DNA of 34,975 bases from a virus, in the IMG/VR virus record IMGVR_UViG_3300025759_000305, positions 1 to 34,975 of that record, one strand, 5' to 3'. The position numbers and the translations under genes are program-made. The notes below the pieces were generated by a model. That model did not search any database. It was given only the letters and a program-made list of their open reading frames with translations, and was not told the origin of the DNA. This document shows, piece after piece, positions 8,042 to 16,622 of this stretch (the stretch's first letter is position 1; the number at the start of each line of letters is the position of its first letter).

Positions 8042-9252
8042 ATGGCGTTTACTTACACACAAGTCACGGCTAGAGTGTTGGCCGCTTAATATAGGGATAT
8101 ATTAATATGAACTGGGGAAAAAACGGGAAGGCTAAAATTCAAAAGAATCATGCTAATCCGAACGGAAGTATCGGGAGTAACAACCCCTTACACGTGCAAC
8201 GCATAGGCAATGAAACTGCAATAGCAGAATATAACTTGCCCACGAGTCTCCGGCACCTAGAACAGGTGAAAAGGTATGCTGAACTTATGGGAAACCATAA
8301 GAACTAGAGGATAAAAAGCCTTTAGGGTAACAAATTGATCACTAACGATCTAATTAAGGATAAATTAAGTGAAGGCGTTTTCAATTCAAATGCTTTCTTA
8401 GCACGTCTAAGAGAAAAACAAATGTTAGAGGAAGGCGGGAATAAGATTCTTTGTCCTTTAATGACAGTAGATGATACTGGGTCAACAGGTGAGTTCTACT
8501 CTCCACGAGATGCTCTGTCTCTAAATGAATATGATGGAATTTCGGCGTCTGAGCATGACTGGAAATACATCGTAGAGAGCGTTGTAGTTTACAAGGCTGA
8601 CATTGCTAAAAATGCTGGTAAACTAGGTGTTTTAAAGCTTATTGACAGCAAAGTTCGTCAAGCTGAAATGGCAATGAGACAAAGAATGGCTAAAAGTGCT
8701 GTTGGTGATGGAACTGGTGCTAATGAGTTCATCGGTCTAGATGCTATTATCGCTTCATCTGGTTCTTACGGCGGGATTGCATCTACTGATCTTCCTAGCT
8801 GGGTTTCTTATGTAGATGACAATAGCGATGTTGCTAGGGCTTTAACTCAAGCGATCGTTGACAAGGCTTACGACCAAGCTGCTGAATTTGGAATTGGTGC
8901 GCCTACTCTTGGTATCATGGGTAAAGGTGTTTTCTCTAAGTTCAAAGGACTTTTAACAGGTATTCAAAGAACTACTCGTGAAAATACTCTTGATGGTCTA
9001 GGACATAAGGGACAAGCTCTTGTCTACAATGGGATCGACCATATTATTGAGAACAATATGAATTCTGGGGAATTATATTATATTGACGAGGGTCATTTCC
9101 GTCTTCATGTGCATCAGGACCATAACATGCGTCGTCAATCGATCAAAGATCTTGAGACAGCTGATGCATTGCTTGAAAGAATTTTCCTTTACGGTGCTGT
9201 TGTTGCTTCAGAGAGAAAATTTCACTCAAGAATTAATGATATTACAGTTTAA
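8042..9252 (+). CDS. Major capsid protein, split by a group I intron
   Basis: The start is ATG 8042, 6 bases after a good AGGA ribosome binding site. The first exon encodes MAFTYTQVTARVLAA and then runs into TAA at 8087. The second exon continues in frame from 8338 (ITNDLIKDKLSEG) to 9252. Joining 8086 to 8338 gives a 319-aa protein. The body has hallmarks of an HK97-fold coat family: about SEHDWKYIVESVVVYKADI, KVRQAEMAMRQRM, and GTGANEFIGLDAIIASSG with a following YGGI. The TTG at 8335 has no ribosome binding site and would give a truncated N-terminus, so intron splicing explains the gene best. Exact splice junctions are uncertain by a few bases. Confidence 0.85.
8087..8337 (+). ncRNA. Group I intron in the capsid gene (no homing endonuclease)
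   Basis: About 250 nt between two in-frame parts of the capsid gene fold into a group I core in the canonical order. P3 is 8112-8117 with 8248-8253 (CTGGGG/CTCCGG, two wobbles). P4 is 8124-8127 with 8157-8160. A P5 hairpin is 8137-8148 (ATTC/GAAT). P7 is GCATA 8201-8205 with TATGC 8275-8279. A P7.1-like extension is 8206-8240 (GGCAA/TTGCC, inner CTGC/GCAG). P8 is CACCT 8254-8258 with AGGTG 8264-8268, then a 6-nt J8/7 (AAAAGG). P9 is 8284-8301, seven bp with a GAAA loop. A further hairpin is 8304-8325. A hairpin with a GGGA loop covers the 5' end (8086-8105). P1 and the exact U/G splice sites could not be fixed. Confidence 0.8.
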
Positions 9253-9267
9253 TTAAAGGGGTATAGA

Positions 9268-9762
9268 ATGAAATTATTACTTTTATCTTTCGTTTTGACC
9301 TTCTCTGCCTTTGGTAAGGTATGTTTAGAAGGTCGTTCAACTACTGAAGACGGTACAGGGTCTATCAAGTCTCAAGAGATTTGTTATATCAATGTAAAAA
9401 ATGGTTCCGGTGGATCTTTAGCTAAAGGTGCTGTGACTATCTTAGATGAAGACGCAGCTAATGGGTTCACTGTAAACACAAGTACAACAGCTGGTGCCGT
9501 TCCTCATTGTGTTTTAATGGAAGCTTGTGCATCTAACAAAGTTTGTAAGTGTCAAACTTACGGATATGCTAGTTTTGTAGATTTTGATGTAACGAACTCA
9601 AATGCTACAAAAGGAAACTTGGCTTTTATCTCTGAAAATAACGCTGGTTATATTCAAGGTGAAGCTGAAGGCTCTTATGCTGCTTCAGATGTTCCAGTTG
9701 GTGTTTTCCTTGAAACTGCTTCAGCTTCAGGAGAAATCAAAGTTTGGCTTAAGCTCGACTAA
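9268..9762 (+). CDS. Signal-peptide protein in the head-decoration position
   Basis: This 164-aa protein starts with a clear Sec signal peptide (MKLLLLSFVLTFSAFG, cleavage probably after residue 16). The mature part is Gly/Ala/Ser/Thr-rich and beta-like. The segment around LAKGAVTILDEDAANGFTV resembles small phage head-decoration domains of the DUF2190 type. Six cysteines (C18, C37, C81, C87, C92, C94) suit disulfides outside the cytoplasm. It directly follows the capsid gene and overlaps the next start (TAATG). A signal peptide on a capsid-neighbour protein is unexpected. It may be a secreted host-surface factor rather than a virion part. Confidence 0.75.
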   Translation: MKLLLLSFVLTFSAFGKVCLEGRSTTEDGTGSIKSQEICYINVKNGSGGSLAKGAVTILDEDAANGFTVNTSTTAGAVPHCVLMEACASNKVCKCQTYGYASFVDFDVTNSNATKGNLAFISENNAGYIQGEAEGSYAASDVPVGVFLETASASGEIKVWLKLD

Positions 9763-10856
9763 TGTTTAATCACATAATTGGGGGTGGGTTGATACTCACT
9801 CCCTTTTTATTCAGATTTTCTCATGGAATGAGTCAACCAAGGATTTCAAAAGCCTTTTTCTTGTACTTTGTCTGTGCAATAGCGGTCTTTTTCTATGAGA
9901 AGTCAAAAGATATCGATATCAAGCATAAACTTGCTATGGTGTCGATTATTGCCATAAGCTTATTTAATACAAATATGTTTATGAGCAATAGATTCTGGCT
10001 ACAATTTCAGCTCTTAAGCAGCTTTTTATTCTTGTTTTACATGATGATTACTAGTGATCTAAAAAAAGAAGTTCTTATAAGATATATAATTGCTTTATGC
10101 TTTATCGAATCTTTCTGGGTCTTCTCCGCTTCGTTAGGACATAATTTTTACGACTATCTCGCCATGCTTTTCCCAGGTGTCGAAGTCGCTGAAAAGTCTA
10201 TTTCTTATCAGAAGTATCCTTTAGGAAGTTTGAATAATCCAAATTTATCAGGGGCTTTAATTGCTGTGACTATGCCCTTCTTCTTCAAAAAAGATGTATG
10301 GCCATGGCTTATCTTGCCAGCGACTAGTTTATATTTATGTGATTCAGCAATGAGCTTTTTAACCTTAATTGCTGGTGTATCATTTTATCTATGGAATAGG
10401 TTTACTAAAGATAAATTAACTCCCTATATAAGCTTTGCAGCTCTAGGGATTCTTTTTTTAGCAATAGGACTACCAGAATCGGGATTTTTTAGTGGACAGT
10501 CTAGATATCAAGCATGGATGAAGTCACTTGATTATTTTACTAGTCCTCTTTTCGGTCATGGATTAGGTTGGACAGGGGACATTTTTAGAGAAAATGTCTT
10601 TGGTCGAGAGTACTTTGTGCAGCTTCATAATGAATACTTGCAAACTCTATTAGAGATGGGAATAGTCGGACTATTTTTCTTTGTAGCAGCCTGGATGATA
10701 TGCGCTCTAAGATCAAGAAATATTCTAGTATCCTCCTCAATGTTTGCTATCGCTGTAAACTCTTATGGGAATTTTTATTTTCATATCTCTCTGCTTAGTT
10801 TTGTCGCTTTAATTATTGCTGCAATTGCCTATAATAATAAAGAAGGTGTTTTATGA
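9762..10856 (+). CDS. O-antigen ligase/polymerase-like membrane protein
   Basis: This 364-aa integral membrane protein has about ten hydrophobic segments. A large non-membrane loop at about 238-298 contains SRYQAW and then HNEYLQTLLEMGIVG, the pattern of the Wzy_C/O-antigen ligase superfamily (WaaL and Wzy). A second family-like motif, GSLNNPNLSGALIA, is at 155-168. The enzyme would join or polymerise lipid-linked surface polysaccharide at the periplasmic face. It overlaps the genes on both sides (TAATG upstream, ATGA downstream), so it is translated as part of the virion operon. Likely roles are changing the host surface to block superinfection or re-adsorption; this is inferred. Confidence 0.8.
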   Translation: MFNHIIGGGLILTPFLFRFSHGMSQPRISKAFFLYFVCAIAVFFYEKSKDIDIKHKLAMVSIIAISLFNTNMFMSNRFWLQFQLLSSFLFLFYMMITSDLKKEVLIRYIIALCFIESFWVFSASLGHNFYDYLAMLFPGVEVAEKSISYQKYPLGSLNNPNLSGALIAVTMPFFFKKDVWPWLILPATSLYLCDSAMSFLTLIAGVSFYLWNRFTKDKLTPYISFAALGILFLAIGLPESGFFSGQSRYQAWMKSLDYFTSPLFGHGLGWTGDIFRENVFGREYFVQLHNEYLQTLLEMGIVGLFFFVAAWMICALRSRNILVSSSMFAIAVNSYGNFYFHISLLSFVALIIAAIAYNNKEGVL

Positions 10857-11902
10857 GTCAACAATGGAATGGTAAGGCTTTAATTGATTGGTTTGGAGTT
10901 AGACTATGGGACTCATCAACTACTTTTAGAGGCTATATAATCGATTGGATAAATGAAATCCAGAATGATCTAGTGGCTGATTTGCCTATTGATCATTATC
11001 TTTTTCAAATGAAAAAGCTCCTCCCTACAGAGCAGGAAATAATTGATTTATCTCCTCAAATTCCAAGTGCTGCTTCAGCTGCTATTGCTAGTGGCGGAAA
11101 TTTGACGGAAGACTCAAGCTATAAAGTTTATTTTACGTTCATTCTATGGGATGCAGACCAGAAAAAATATATAGAATCAGAATTATCAGAGGCAGCAACA
11201 GAAGTGACTGCCACAGCAACAGATAAAACAATCAATTTAACTTCTATTGATGTTTACGATGGCACAGCTACAATTGAGCCCCAAACAATTTGGCGAAGAG
11301 TTTACGTTGCGACAAAAGCAGATGGTGAAACTAGCTATGGTGAAGCTTTTTACTCCCAGGACATTGAAGACAATACAACTACCACTTTAAGCATCACAGC
11401 TGAGCCAAGTTCAACAATAACCGCTCCTAGCTACACTGAAGTTGGAGAGTTATCAAGTAAGCATTCATATTTTAGCCCTGGTAATCGATTCTTAAGAAGA
11501 GAAGACATGAACAGGATTAAGAGATTCGATCCTGATAGTTCAACCAGCTCAACACCTAGCTATTTTGATTTTGTAGGAAGTGAAAGAATAATTCTTTACC
11601 CGAAATTATCCAGCACAGCTACAACAGATCAAAGAACGCTTAGTTATTATGTCTATAGAAGACCACACGAGATCTTTTATGATGTTACTCGCCCAGTTGA
11701 TCTGCCAATTGATTTTAGAAAAGCATTAGTTGAGGGAGTTGATTGGAAGGCTTACGAGTTTAGAGATAGAGCAGGCAAAGAGTCTAAGGCTCAAAACTAT
11801 GAAGCTTACAAGAGACAAATAATAAGAAAATACAAAAGACAAAAACAAAGACCGTCAACCATTAGAGATGTTAATGGTGATTTTAGAGGCTATGAGGTCT
11901 AG
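10853..11902 (+). CDS. Head-tail adaptor with inserted Ig/FN3-like domain
   Basis: This 349-aa protein is placed as the ring that joins portal to tail (T7 gp11/P22 gp4-like position). The helical adaptor core is split: residues about 1-70 and 205-349, the latter with RKALVEGVDWKAYEFRDRAG. Between them (about 74-190) lies a beta-rich domain. The same type of domain recurs in the next gene (compare YKVYFTFILWD here with YQVGFTWYASS there). It overlaps the O-antigen ligase-like gene by 4 bases. Family assignment rests on order, size and core features. Confidence 0.7.
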   Translation: MSQQWNGKALIDWFGVRLWDSSTTFRGYIIDWINEIQNDLVADLPIDHYLFQMKKLLPTEQEIIDLSPQIPSAASAAIASGGNLTEDSSYKVYFTFILWDADQKKYIESELSEAATEVTATATDKTINLTSIDVYDGTATIEPQTIWRRVYVATKADGETSYGEAFYSQDIEDNTTTTLSITAEPSSTITAPSYTEVGELSSKHSYFSPGNRFLRREDMNRIKRFDPDSSTSSTPSYFDFVGSERIILYPKLSSTATTDQRTLSYYVYRRPHEIFYDVTRPVDLPIDFRKALVEGVDWKAYEFRDRAGKESKAQNYEAYKRQIIRKYKRQKQRPSTIRDVNGDFRGYEV

Positions 11903-13885
11903 ATGCCACAAAGACTAAGGCAAACATTTAAATTCAAAGATTTTAGCATACCTGTAAGCTATGAATCAGATGCTCAAGGCAGAATGAGAGATGCCAGGAA
12001 TGTTTATACTAATAAAAATAGGCTGGACACTCGTCATGGAATACAAAGATTTAATACTTATGCTCTTGGGGCTTATGGTTTCTTTCTTGACATATCAACA
12101 CTGGACGTAAATAAGCTTGACACTGAAAACAGCATCGACAATGAATCAGTTTTGTCTGACTGTGACTCTGTTACCTTTTTCAAAAAGACTGATGGAACTA
12201 GCTACACAATAGTAAAGGCCGGTATTACTCTTTGGTCTATTGCCAGTGATGGAAGCCATACAGCTTTAAAAACAAACTTATCAGCTACAGCAAAGCATAG
12301 AGCTATCACAATGACCGATAGACATATTATTGCTATTGGTACATCGGGATTATTCACTTACGATGGTGTCACATTTACCCAACTTGGGCAGGATAGCAGT
12401 GATACGGCCGTAACAGTAGCCGCAAGTGGATCAGGAAATAGCTTAACTGCTTCTGATTATCAAGTGGGCTTTACTTGGTATGCAAGCTCAATAGGTTTCG
12501 AATCTAATTTATCAACAGCAAGCGCAACAGTGACAGTCGCAAGTGGTGAGCAAATAGACGTCTCAGGAATTCCCACAAGTGCAGATAATGAATTGATTGA
12601 TAAGAAAAGAATATATTTTAAAGATGTCACAAATGAAGGTGCATGGCTTTTTTGGGATGAGATTAACTTAGATGTGACAACAGAGACAATTGATAACGAT
12701 GCCTCAAGCACACAAACTCCTCCCACTAAAAATGCACGTCCTTTAGGAAATGGTGCCAAGTTTATTGAGAGATTTGGCAATAAAGCAGTTATTTCTGGTA
12801 TAGATAGCTTTCCTTCTGATGTTTTATTTAGTGAAGAATATTTACCCGATGCTTTTGATGATTCAACTAGTACAAGATTAGTTTTTAAGGCTAACGGAAA
12901 TGGACCGATAACAGGGATTAAAGTTGGATATTATACAAGCGATAATCTTAATCCTTATATTTGTGTCTTTAAGAAAAGAGGGATTGATGTTTATTCAGAA
13001 CTTGGAGGAAATCCAAGCTATTCTACTGTTAGTTCTACTGTCGGCTGTGTCGCTCCTGATTCTTTACAAGAAATAAATGGGGACATTTACTTCATGTCTG
13101 AGTCTGGCTGGCATGTTATTAGTAATGGTCGATTAGTTGAGAAAAAGAATAAAGCTTTTAAGCTTGGCGATGGTGATATTGATTCTATCTTTACTGAAGA
13201 GGGCTTCACTTACGAGTTAAACAAATCAAATTTTGATAATTTCTTTAGTGTCTATTATCAGACCTTAAACCAATACTTAACTTTTGTTAGTGAGTCTGGG
13301 AATTCAAGAATCGAGAAAGCCTATAATTATGAATTTGATATAAATGGTTTTCGTCCCTATGAGTTCAATCTTGAGTATACTTGTGGGTGTATTGGCGAAG
13401 ACTCCCAGGGCAATGAAATAGTGATTTTGGGTGGTAAAAATGGGCGTTTGTATAAGCATGGAACTAGCATAACAAAGCATGATGTAGATGCAGATAACAA
13501 TAGTGTATCAATCCCTGCCTTTGCTCAGTTGTATTGGTTAGCCCATGAGGATCTAGATGCTAGTCTAAATTTTGGAACTATGATTTTCAAAGCTCTAAGC
13601 AATGAACAAGATATAACTGTCAGATGTTGGCTAGATTACAAGCTAAGTGACTTAACTTCTAAAACGTATAGTTTTACTGACACAAGTGGATCATTTATCC
13701 TAGATGTAAGCAAGCTAGATGAGCAGGTGTTAAGTGATGGGCGAACAATAGTAAGAAGTTTAGGAAGTGGAATATATAAAACAAGTCAGAGCTTATTAGT
13801 TGGTTTTTATATGGATGGGATTGATTACGATATGAAATTAATTTCAGGGCAGATCGATGCAAGCAAAAATGGCAACCCTAATTAG
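11903..13885 (+). CDS. Tail nozzle/stabilisation protein (beta-propeller type)
   Basis: This 660-aa beta-rich protein has the expected place and look of T7 gp12 or P22 gp10-type nozzle proteins. It has a short basic N-terminus, an early ARNVYTNKNRLDTRHG segment typical of such proteins, and repeated propeller-like strands. An Ig/FN3-like domain is inserted at about residues 172-275, related to the one in the adaptor. It begins one base after the adaptor stop. It forms the distal tube that closes the packaged head and contacts fibres. Confidence 0.75.
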   Translation: MPQRLRQTFKFKDFSIPVSYESDAQGRMRDARNVYTNKNRLDTRHGIQRFNTYALGAYGFFLDISTLDVNKLDTENSIDNESVLSDCDSVTFFKKTDGTSYTIVKAGITLWSIASDGSHTALKTNLSATAKHRAITMTDRHIIAIGTSGLFTYDGVTFTQLGQDSSDTAVTVAASGSGNSLTASDYQVGFTWYASSIGFESNLSTASATVTVASGEQIDVSGIPTSADNELIDKKRIYFKDVTNEGAWLFWDEINLDVTTETIDNDASSTQTPPTKNARPLGNGAKFIERFGNKAVISGIDSFPSDVLFSEEYLPDAFDDSTSTRLVFKANGNGPITGIKVGYYTSDNLNPYICVFKKRGIDVYSELGGNPSYSTVSSTVGCVAPDSLQEINGDIYFMSESGWHVISNGRLVEKKNKAFKLGDGDIDSIFTEEGFTYELNKSNFDNFFSVYYQTLNQYLTFVSESGNSRIEKAYNYEFDINGFRPYEFNLEYTCGCIGEDSQGNEIVILGGKNGRLYKHGTSITKHDVDADNNSVSIPAFAQLYWLAHEDLDASLNFGTMIFKALSNEQDITVRCWLDYKLSDLTSKTYSFTDTSGSFILDVSKLDEQVLSDGRTIVRSLGSGIYKTSQSLLVGFYMDGIDYDMKLISGQIDASKNGNPN

Positions 13886-13897
13886 GAGAAATATACA

Positions 13898-14803
13898 ATG
13901 AAAAAGTTTTTATTAATTACAATGATGCTAGTAGGGACGGTTTACGCTACTTGTTCCTCTCCTATTAGCCGTTCAAACTTTGGTGCTAACTCAATTTTAA
14001 CAAGTAGTGATTTGAATACTCAGTTTAATACTGTTTACAATCACTCAAATGATTTAAGCGGTACTTGTATCACTGATGCGACTTTAACTAATGATAAGTT
14101 TGCAACAGGAGCAATCGCCAATAGTACAGTAACTTCAAAAAGTGCTGCTTACACAATTACAACAAGTGATCAAATCAATTTAGGGAACGCCTCAGGTGGT
14201 GCTTTTACTTATACTCTTCCTACAGCGAGTGGGAATTCAGGATTAAGACTAGTTATCAAGAAAACTGATAGCTCAGAGAATGCCATCACAATTAATGGTA
14301 ATGGTAGTGAGACAATTGATGGAGATACAACACTTCTCTTAAACTCAGAAAATGATTTTGTTGAGATTGTATCAGATGGATCAAACTGGGCGATTATTGA
14401 TAATGGAATAAAAAACAGATCAGAAACCAAGCTTTTAACGGCTGATGTTACAGCTCAAACAGATTTATCAGACCTTACCTTTACAGGATTAACTGTAGGG
14501 AAAATATATCATGTTACAGGTCAAATGAGGGGTAACTTTACAGATGGTCAAGACGTGGGTGTTAAATTCTTTTCAGCTGCTTCAGGAAGTGGGACTCAAT
14601 ATGGATTTACTTTTGGAGATACTGGTGGGGTCACAGTTAATGACTTAACTAGGGCGGTGTCTTTAAAGTTTGTCGCTACGAGTACAGCTCTTTATGTTTA
14701 TAAACAAAATGCTAACAAAATATTTTACGGTAATAGCACAAAAAATGAATCGTTTTTAACTATTACTGAATTAAACGATGAAGTAGAAACAACAGACTTT
14801 TAA
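13898..14803 (+). CDS. Signal-peptide protein in the tail module, fibre-like
   Basis: This 301-aa protein starts with a Sec signal peptide (MKKFLLITMMLVGTVYA, then TCSSP). Residues about 30-75 (ILTSSDLNTQFNTVYNH...NDKFATGAI) resemble the N-terminal region of phage tail fibres. Residues about 80-170 are repetitive beta (TINGNGSETIDG), as in fibre shafts. The C-terminal third is another beta domain. A strong AGGAG site lies 9 bases before the ATG. A signal peptide on a tail-module protein is odd; the protein could be exported and act at the cell surface. Confidence 0.7.
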   Translation: MKKFLLITMMLVGTVYATCSSPISRSNFGANSILTSSDLNTQFNTVYNHSNDLSGTCITDATLTNDKFATGAIANSTVTSKSAAYTITTSDQINLGNASGGAFTYTLPTASGNSGLRLVIKKTDSSENAITINGNGSETIDGDTTLLLNSENDFVEIVSDGSNWAIIDNGIKNRSETKLLTADVTAQTDLSDLTFTGLTVGKIYHVTGQMRGNFTDGQDVGVKFFSAASGSGTQYGFTFGDTGGVTVNDLTRAVSLKFVATSTALYVYKQNANKIFYGNSTKNESFLTITELNDEVETTDF

Positions 14804-14815
14804 TAAGGACTAACT

Positions 14816-15598
14816 ATGTTAGGTGGATTATTTGGAAAAAAAGGTAAAGACAGAGCAAAGGGCGGATTACTTGGCGGTGCTTTAGGCGGTGCCGGTGGCG
14901 CATTAATGGGTGCCGGAATAGGTGGTGAAAGCCTTAGTGGCATGCTCTTTGGTAAAGATCGAAAGATTAAAGCTCCTAAGATGATGATGACTCCTCTTGA
15001 TCCAAGAGCGAATGAGCTTATCAATGCTTCAATGCCAGCTAGAAAAAAGCTACTTCATGAATATCAAGATGAAATATTAAAAGCTAAAAGACAAGCCGAC
15101 CCATTAGAACTGGCCAAGCAAATAACTGGGACTCGAATGGCCCAAACTGAAAGAGGTTTACTAGGTTCAAGAGAAGATCAGTTAAGACAGCTTAAGGAAA
15201 TGACAGCAAGAAGAGGTTTAGGAAATAGCTCGATAGGCATAGGAGCTGCTTTAGGTGTCAATAGAGACATTGGACAAAGAATGGCACAAGCAAGAGCAGA
15301 TATAAGAGGCGGAGAAAGCTTGTTAGGTCAAGATATTAGCAGACAACAGGCAGCTGATAGAATGAGAGCTTTGCAAGGTGCTAGTGCTGGGATTGGATCA
15401 ATTTTATCAGGGATGCCGGTTCAAAGAAATATGTATCAACAGCAAAGAGATCAAACTGTCAGAGGTCCAGGGCTTATAAATGCATTAGCTCCGATTGGTG
15501 GTGCTTTAATCGGTGGAAAACTTGGTGGAGCACAAGGGGCAGCTGTTGGAATGCAAGCAGGGTCAGGCATTGGAAGAATTATGCAGGGGATGTATTAA
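14816..15598 (+). CDS. Ejection-type internal virion protein 1 (Gly-rich)
   Basis: This 260-aa protein has glycine-zipper-like hydrophobic segments at both ends (GGALGGAGGALMGAGIGG near 20-38 and GGALIGGKLGGAQGAAVG near 227-244). A polar, Gln/Arg-rich helical middle separates them. This is the pattern of small podovirus ejection proteins (P22 gp7/gp20 or T7 gp14 type), which leave the head and build a channel across the cell envelope. It is followed by two more proteins of similar character. Confidence 0.65.
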   Translation: MLGGLFGKKGKDRAKGGLLGGALGGAGGALMGAGIGGESLSGMLFGKDRKIKAPKMMMTPLDPRANELINASMPARKKLLHEYQDEILKAKRQADPLELAKQITGTRMAQTERGLLGSREDQLRQLKEMTARRGLGNSSIGIGAALGVNRDIGQRMAQARADIRGGESLLGQDISRQQAADRMRALQGASAGIGSILSGMPVQRNMYQQQRDQTVRGPGLINALAPIGGALIGGKLGGAQGAAVGMQAGSGIGRIMQGMY

Positions 15599-15599
15599 A

Positions 15600-16622
15600 A
15601 TGAATGGTTTAACGGCAAGAGAAAGAGCTTTTCAAGAAGGCTTAGACATGTTGCAAGGAGCTGCTCAGCAAGGGTTTAAAGCCTATGAGCAAAATCAACA
15701 GGCTAAAAGAGATAGAGCATTGCAAGCATTAAACTTGCAGAATCAACTAGCTCAAACTGGAATGGAAATAACTCCTGAAGTTCAACAACAAGTTAGCCAA
15801 GCAGTTGAAAGTGGTGAATACGGTTCACTTGGTGGAGTCTTCAGTCAAGCTCGCCAAGGACAAATGCAAAGACAAAGAGATCTTGAAGCTCAAAAGCTGC
15901 AAAGAGAGCAAGATCGATTAGCACAACAGCAAAGAGAGCGTGAACTAGATAGACAATTTAGACAACAGCAATTGGCACAACAGCAAAGCCAATTTGAGCA
16001 AAGAATGGGCCAGCAAGAAGCCGACAGATTAGCTAAGCAACAATTAATGCAGCAACAAGCAATGCCAACTCCTCAAAAGAAGTTAGCTAAATTAGGCGCA
16101 GAGGCAAAAAGTAAAGTTGGTTCGCTTGCTAGTGGGATTGATGCAATAAACAAAATGGAAAAGTCTTTGTTAAGTGGTCAAGGGGATGCTGACTATATTA
16201 CTTCAGACACTCCTTTTATTGGTGGGCTAATATCAGACAATCCTTTCACTGAAAATCAAAGAGTTTTAACTGAAGTGGTTGGGAGACTACAATCAGGTGG
16301 GGCGATCAATAAAGATGAAGAAAAAAGATTTGCCGATATGGGTCCACGTCCAGGTGATAACATGGAGACTCAAAAAAGAAAATTAGAAAATCAAAGAAGA
16401 TTTTTACAAAATAAATTAAATGCTTTTGGGTTTCAATCAGGTGAGTTAGCCGATTTAGGATTTGAGGTTTCACCTAGATATAATCCCAGTCAACAATTTG
16501 CTTTAAACCCAGTAAATGTGCCAGGAATGGATGGGCAAGCGGTAGCCGGTCAAGGCGTATTTACAAGAAATGAGCAAAGAAGACAAAGAATAGAAGAGTT
16601 AAGAGCAAAAAGAGGTCGTTAA
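15600..16622 (+). CDS. Ejection-type internal virion protein 2 (Gln-rich)
   Basis: This 340-aa protein begins at ATG 15600, two bases after the previous stop, with GGGGA about 8 bases before it. An upstream in-frame ATG at 15513 would lie inside the previous gene and is less likely. Residues about 90-200 are a very Gln/Arg-rich coiled coil. The C-terminal part is more globular (RVLTEVVGRLQSGGAINKDEEKRF), similar in style to P22-like DNA-injection proteins. Its last base overlaps the next start. Confidence 0.65.
   Translation: MNGLTARERAFQEGLDMLQGAAQQGFKAYEQNQQAKRDRALQALNLQNQLAQTGMEITPEVQQQVSQAVESGEYGSLGGVFSQARQGQMQRQRDLEAQKLQREQDRLAQQQRERELDRQFRQQQLAQQQSQFEQRMGQQEADRLAKQQLMQQQAMPTPQKKLAKLGAEAKSKVGSLASGIDAINKMEKSLLSGQGDADYITSDTPFIGGLISDNPFTENQRVLTEVVGRLQSGGAINKDEEKRFADMGPRPGDNMETQKRKLENQRRFLQNKLNAFGFQSGELADLGFEVSPRYNPSQQFALNPVNVPGMDGQAVAGQGVFTRNEQRRQRIEELRAKRGR

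Noticed and set aside
8107-8307. 66-aa ORF before the capsid gene
   Set aside because: It lies wholly within the folded intron, has no ribosome binding site, and its codons are explained by the P3-P9 stems. I treat it as ribozyme sequence.
14800-15024. Pro/Gly-rich antisense ORF (and a similar one at 16873-17076)
   Set aside because: These are reverse complements of Gly/Ala-rich glycine-zipper coding and show no start signals.
15513-15599. Upstream start for the second ejection protein
   Set aside because: It would lie inside the previous gene in another frame; ATG 15600 follows the stop with a proper site.
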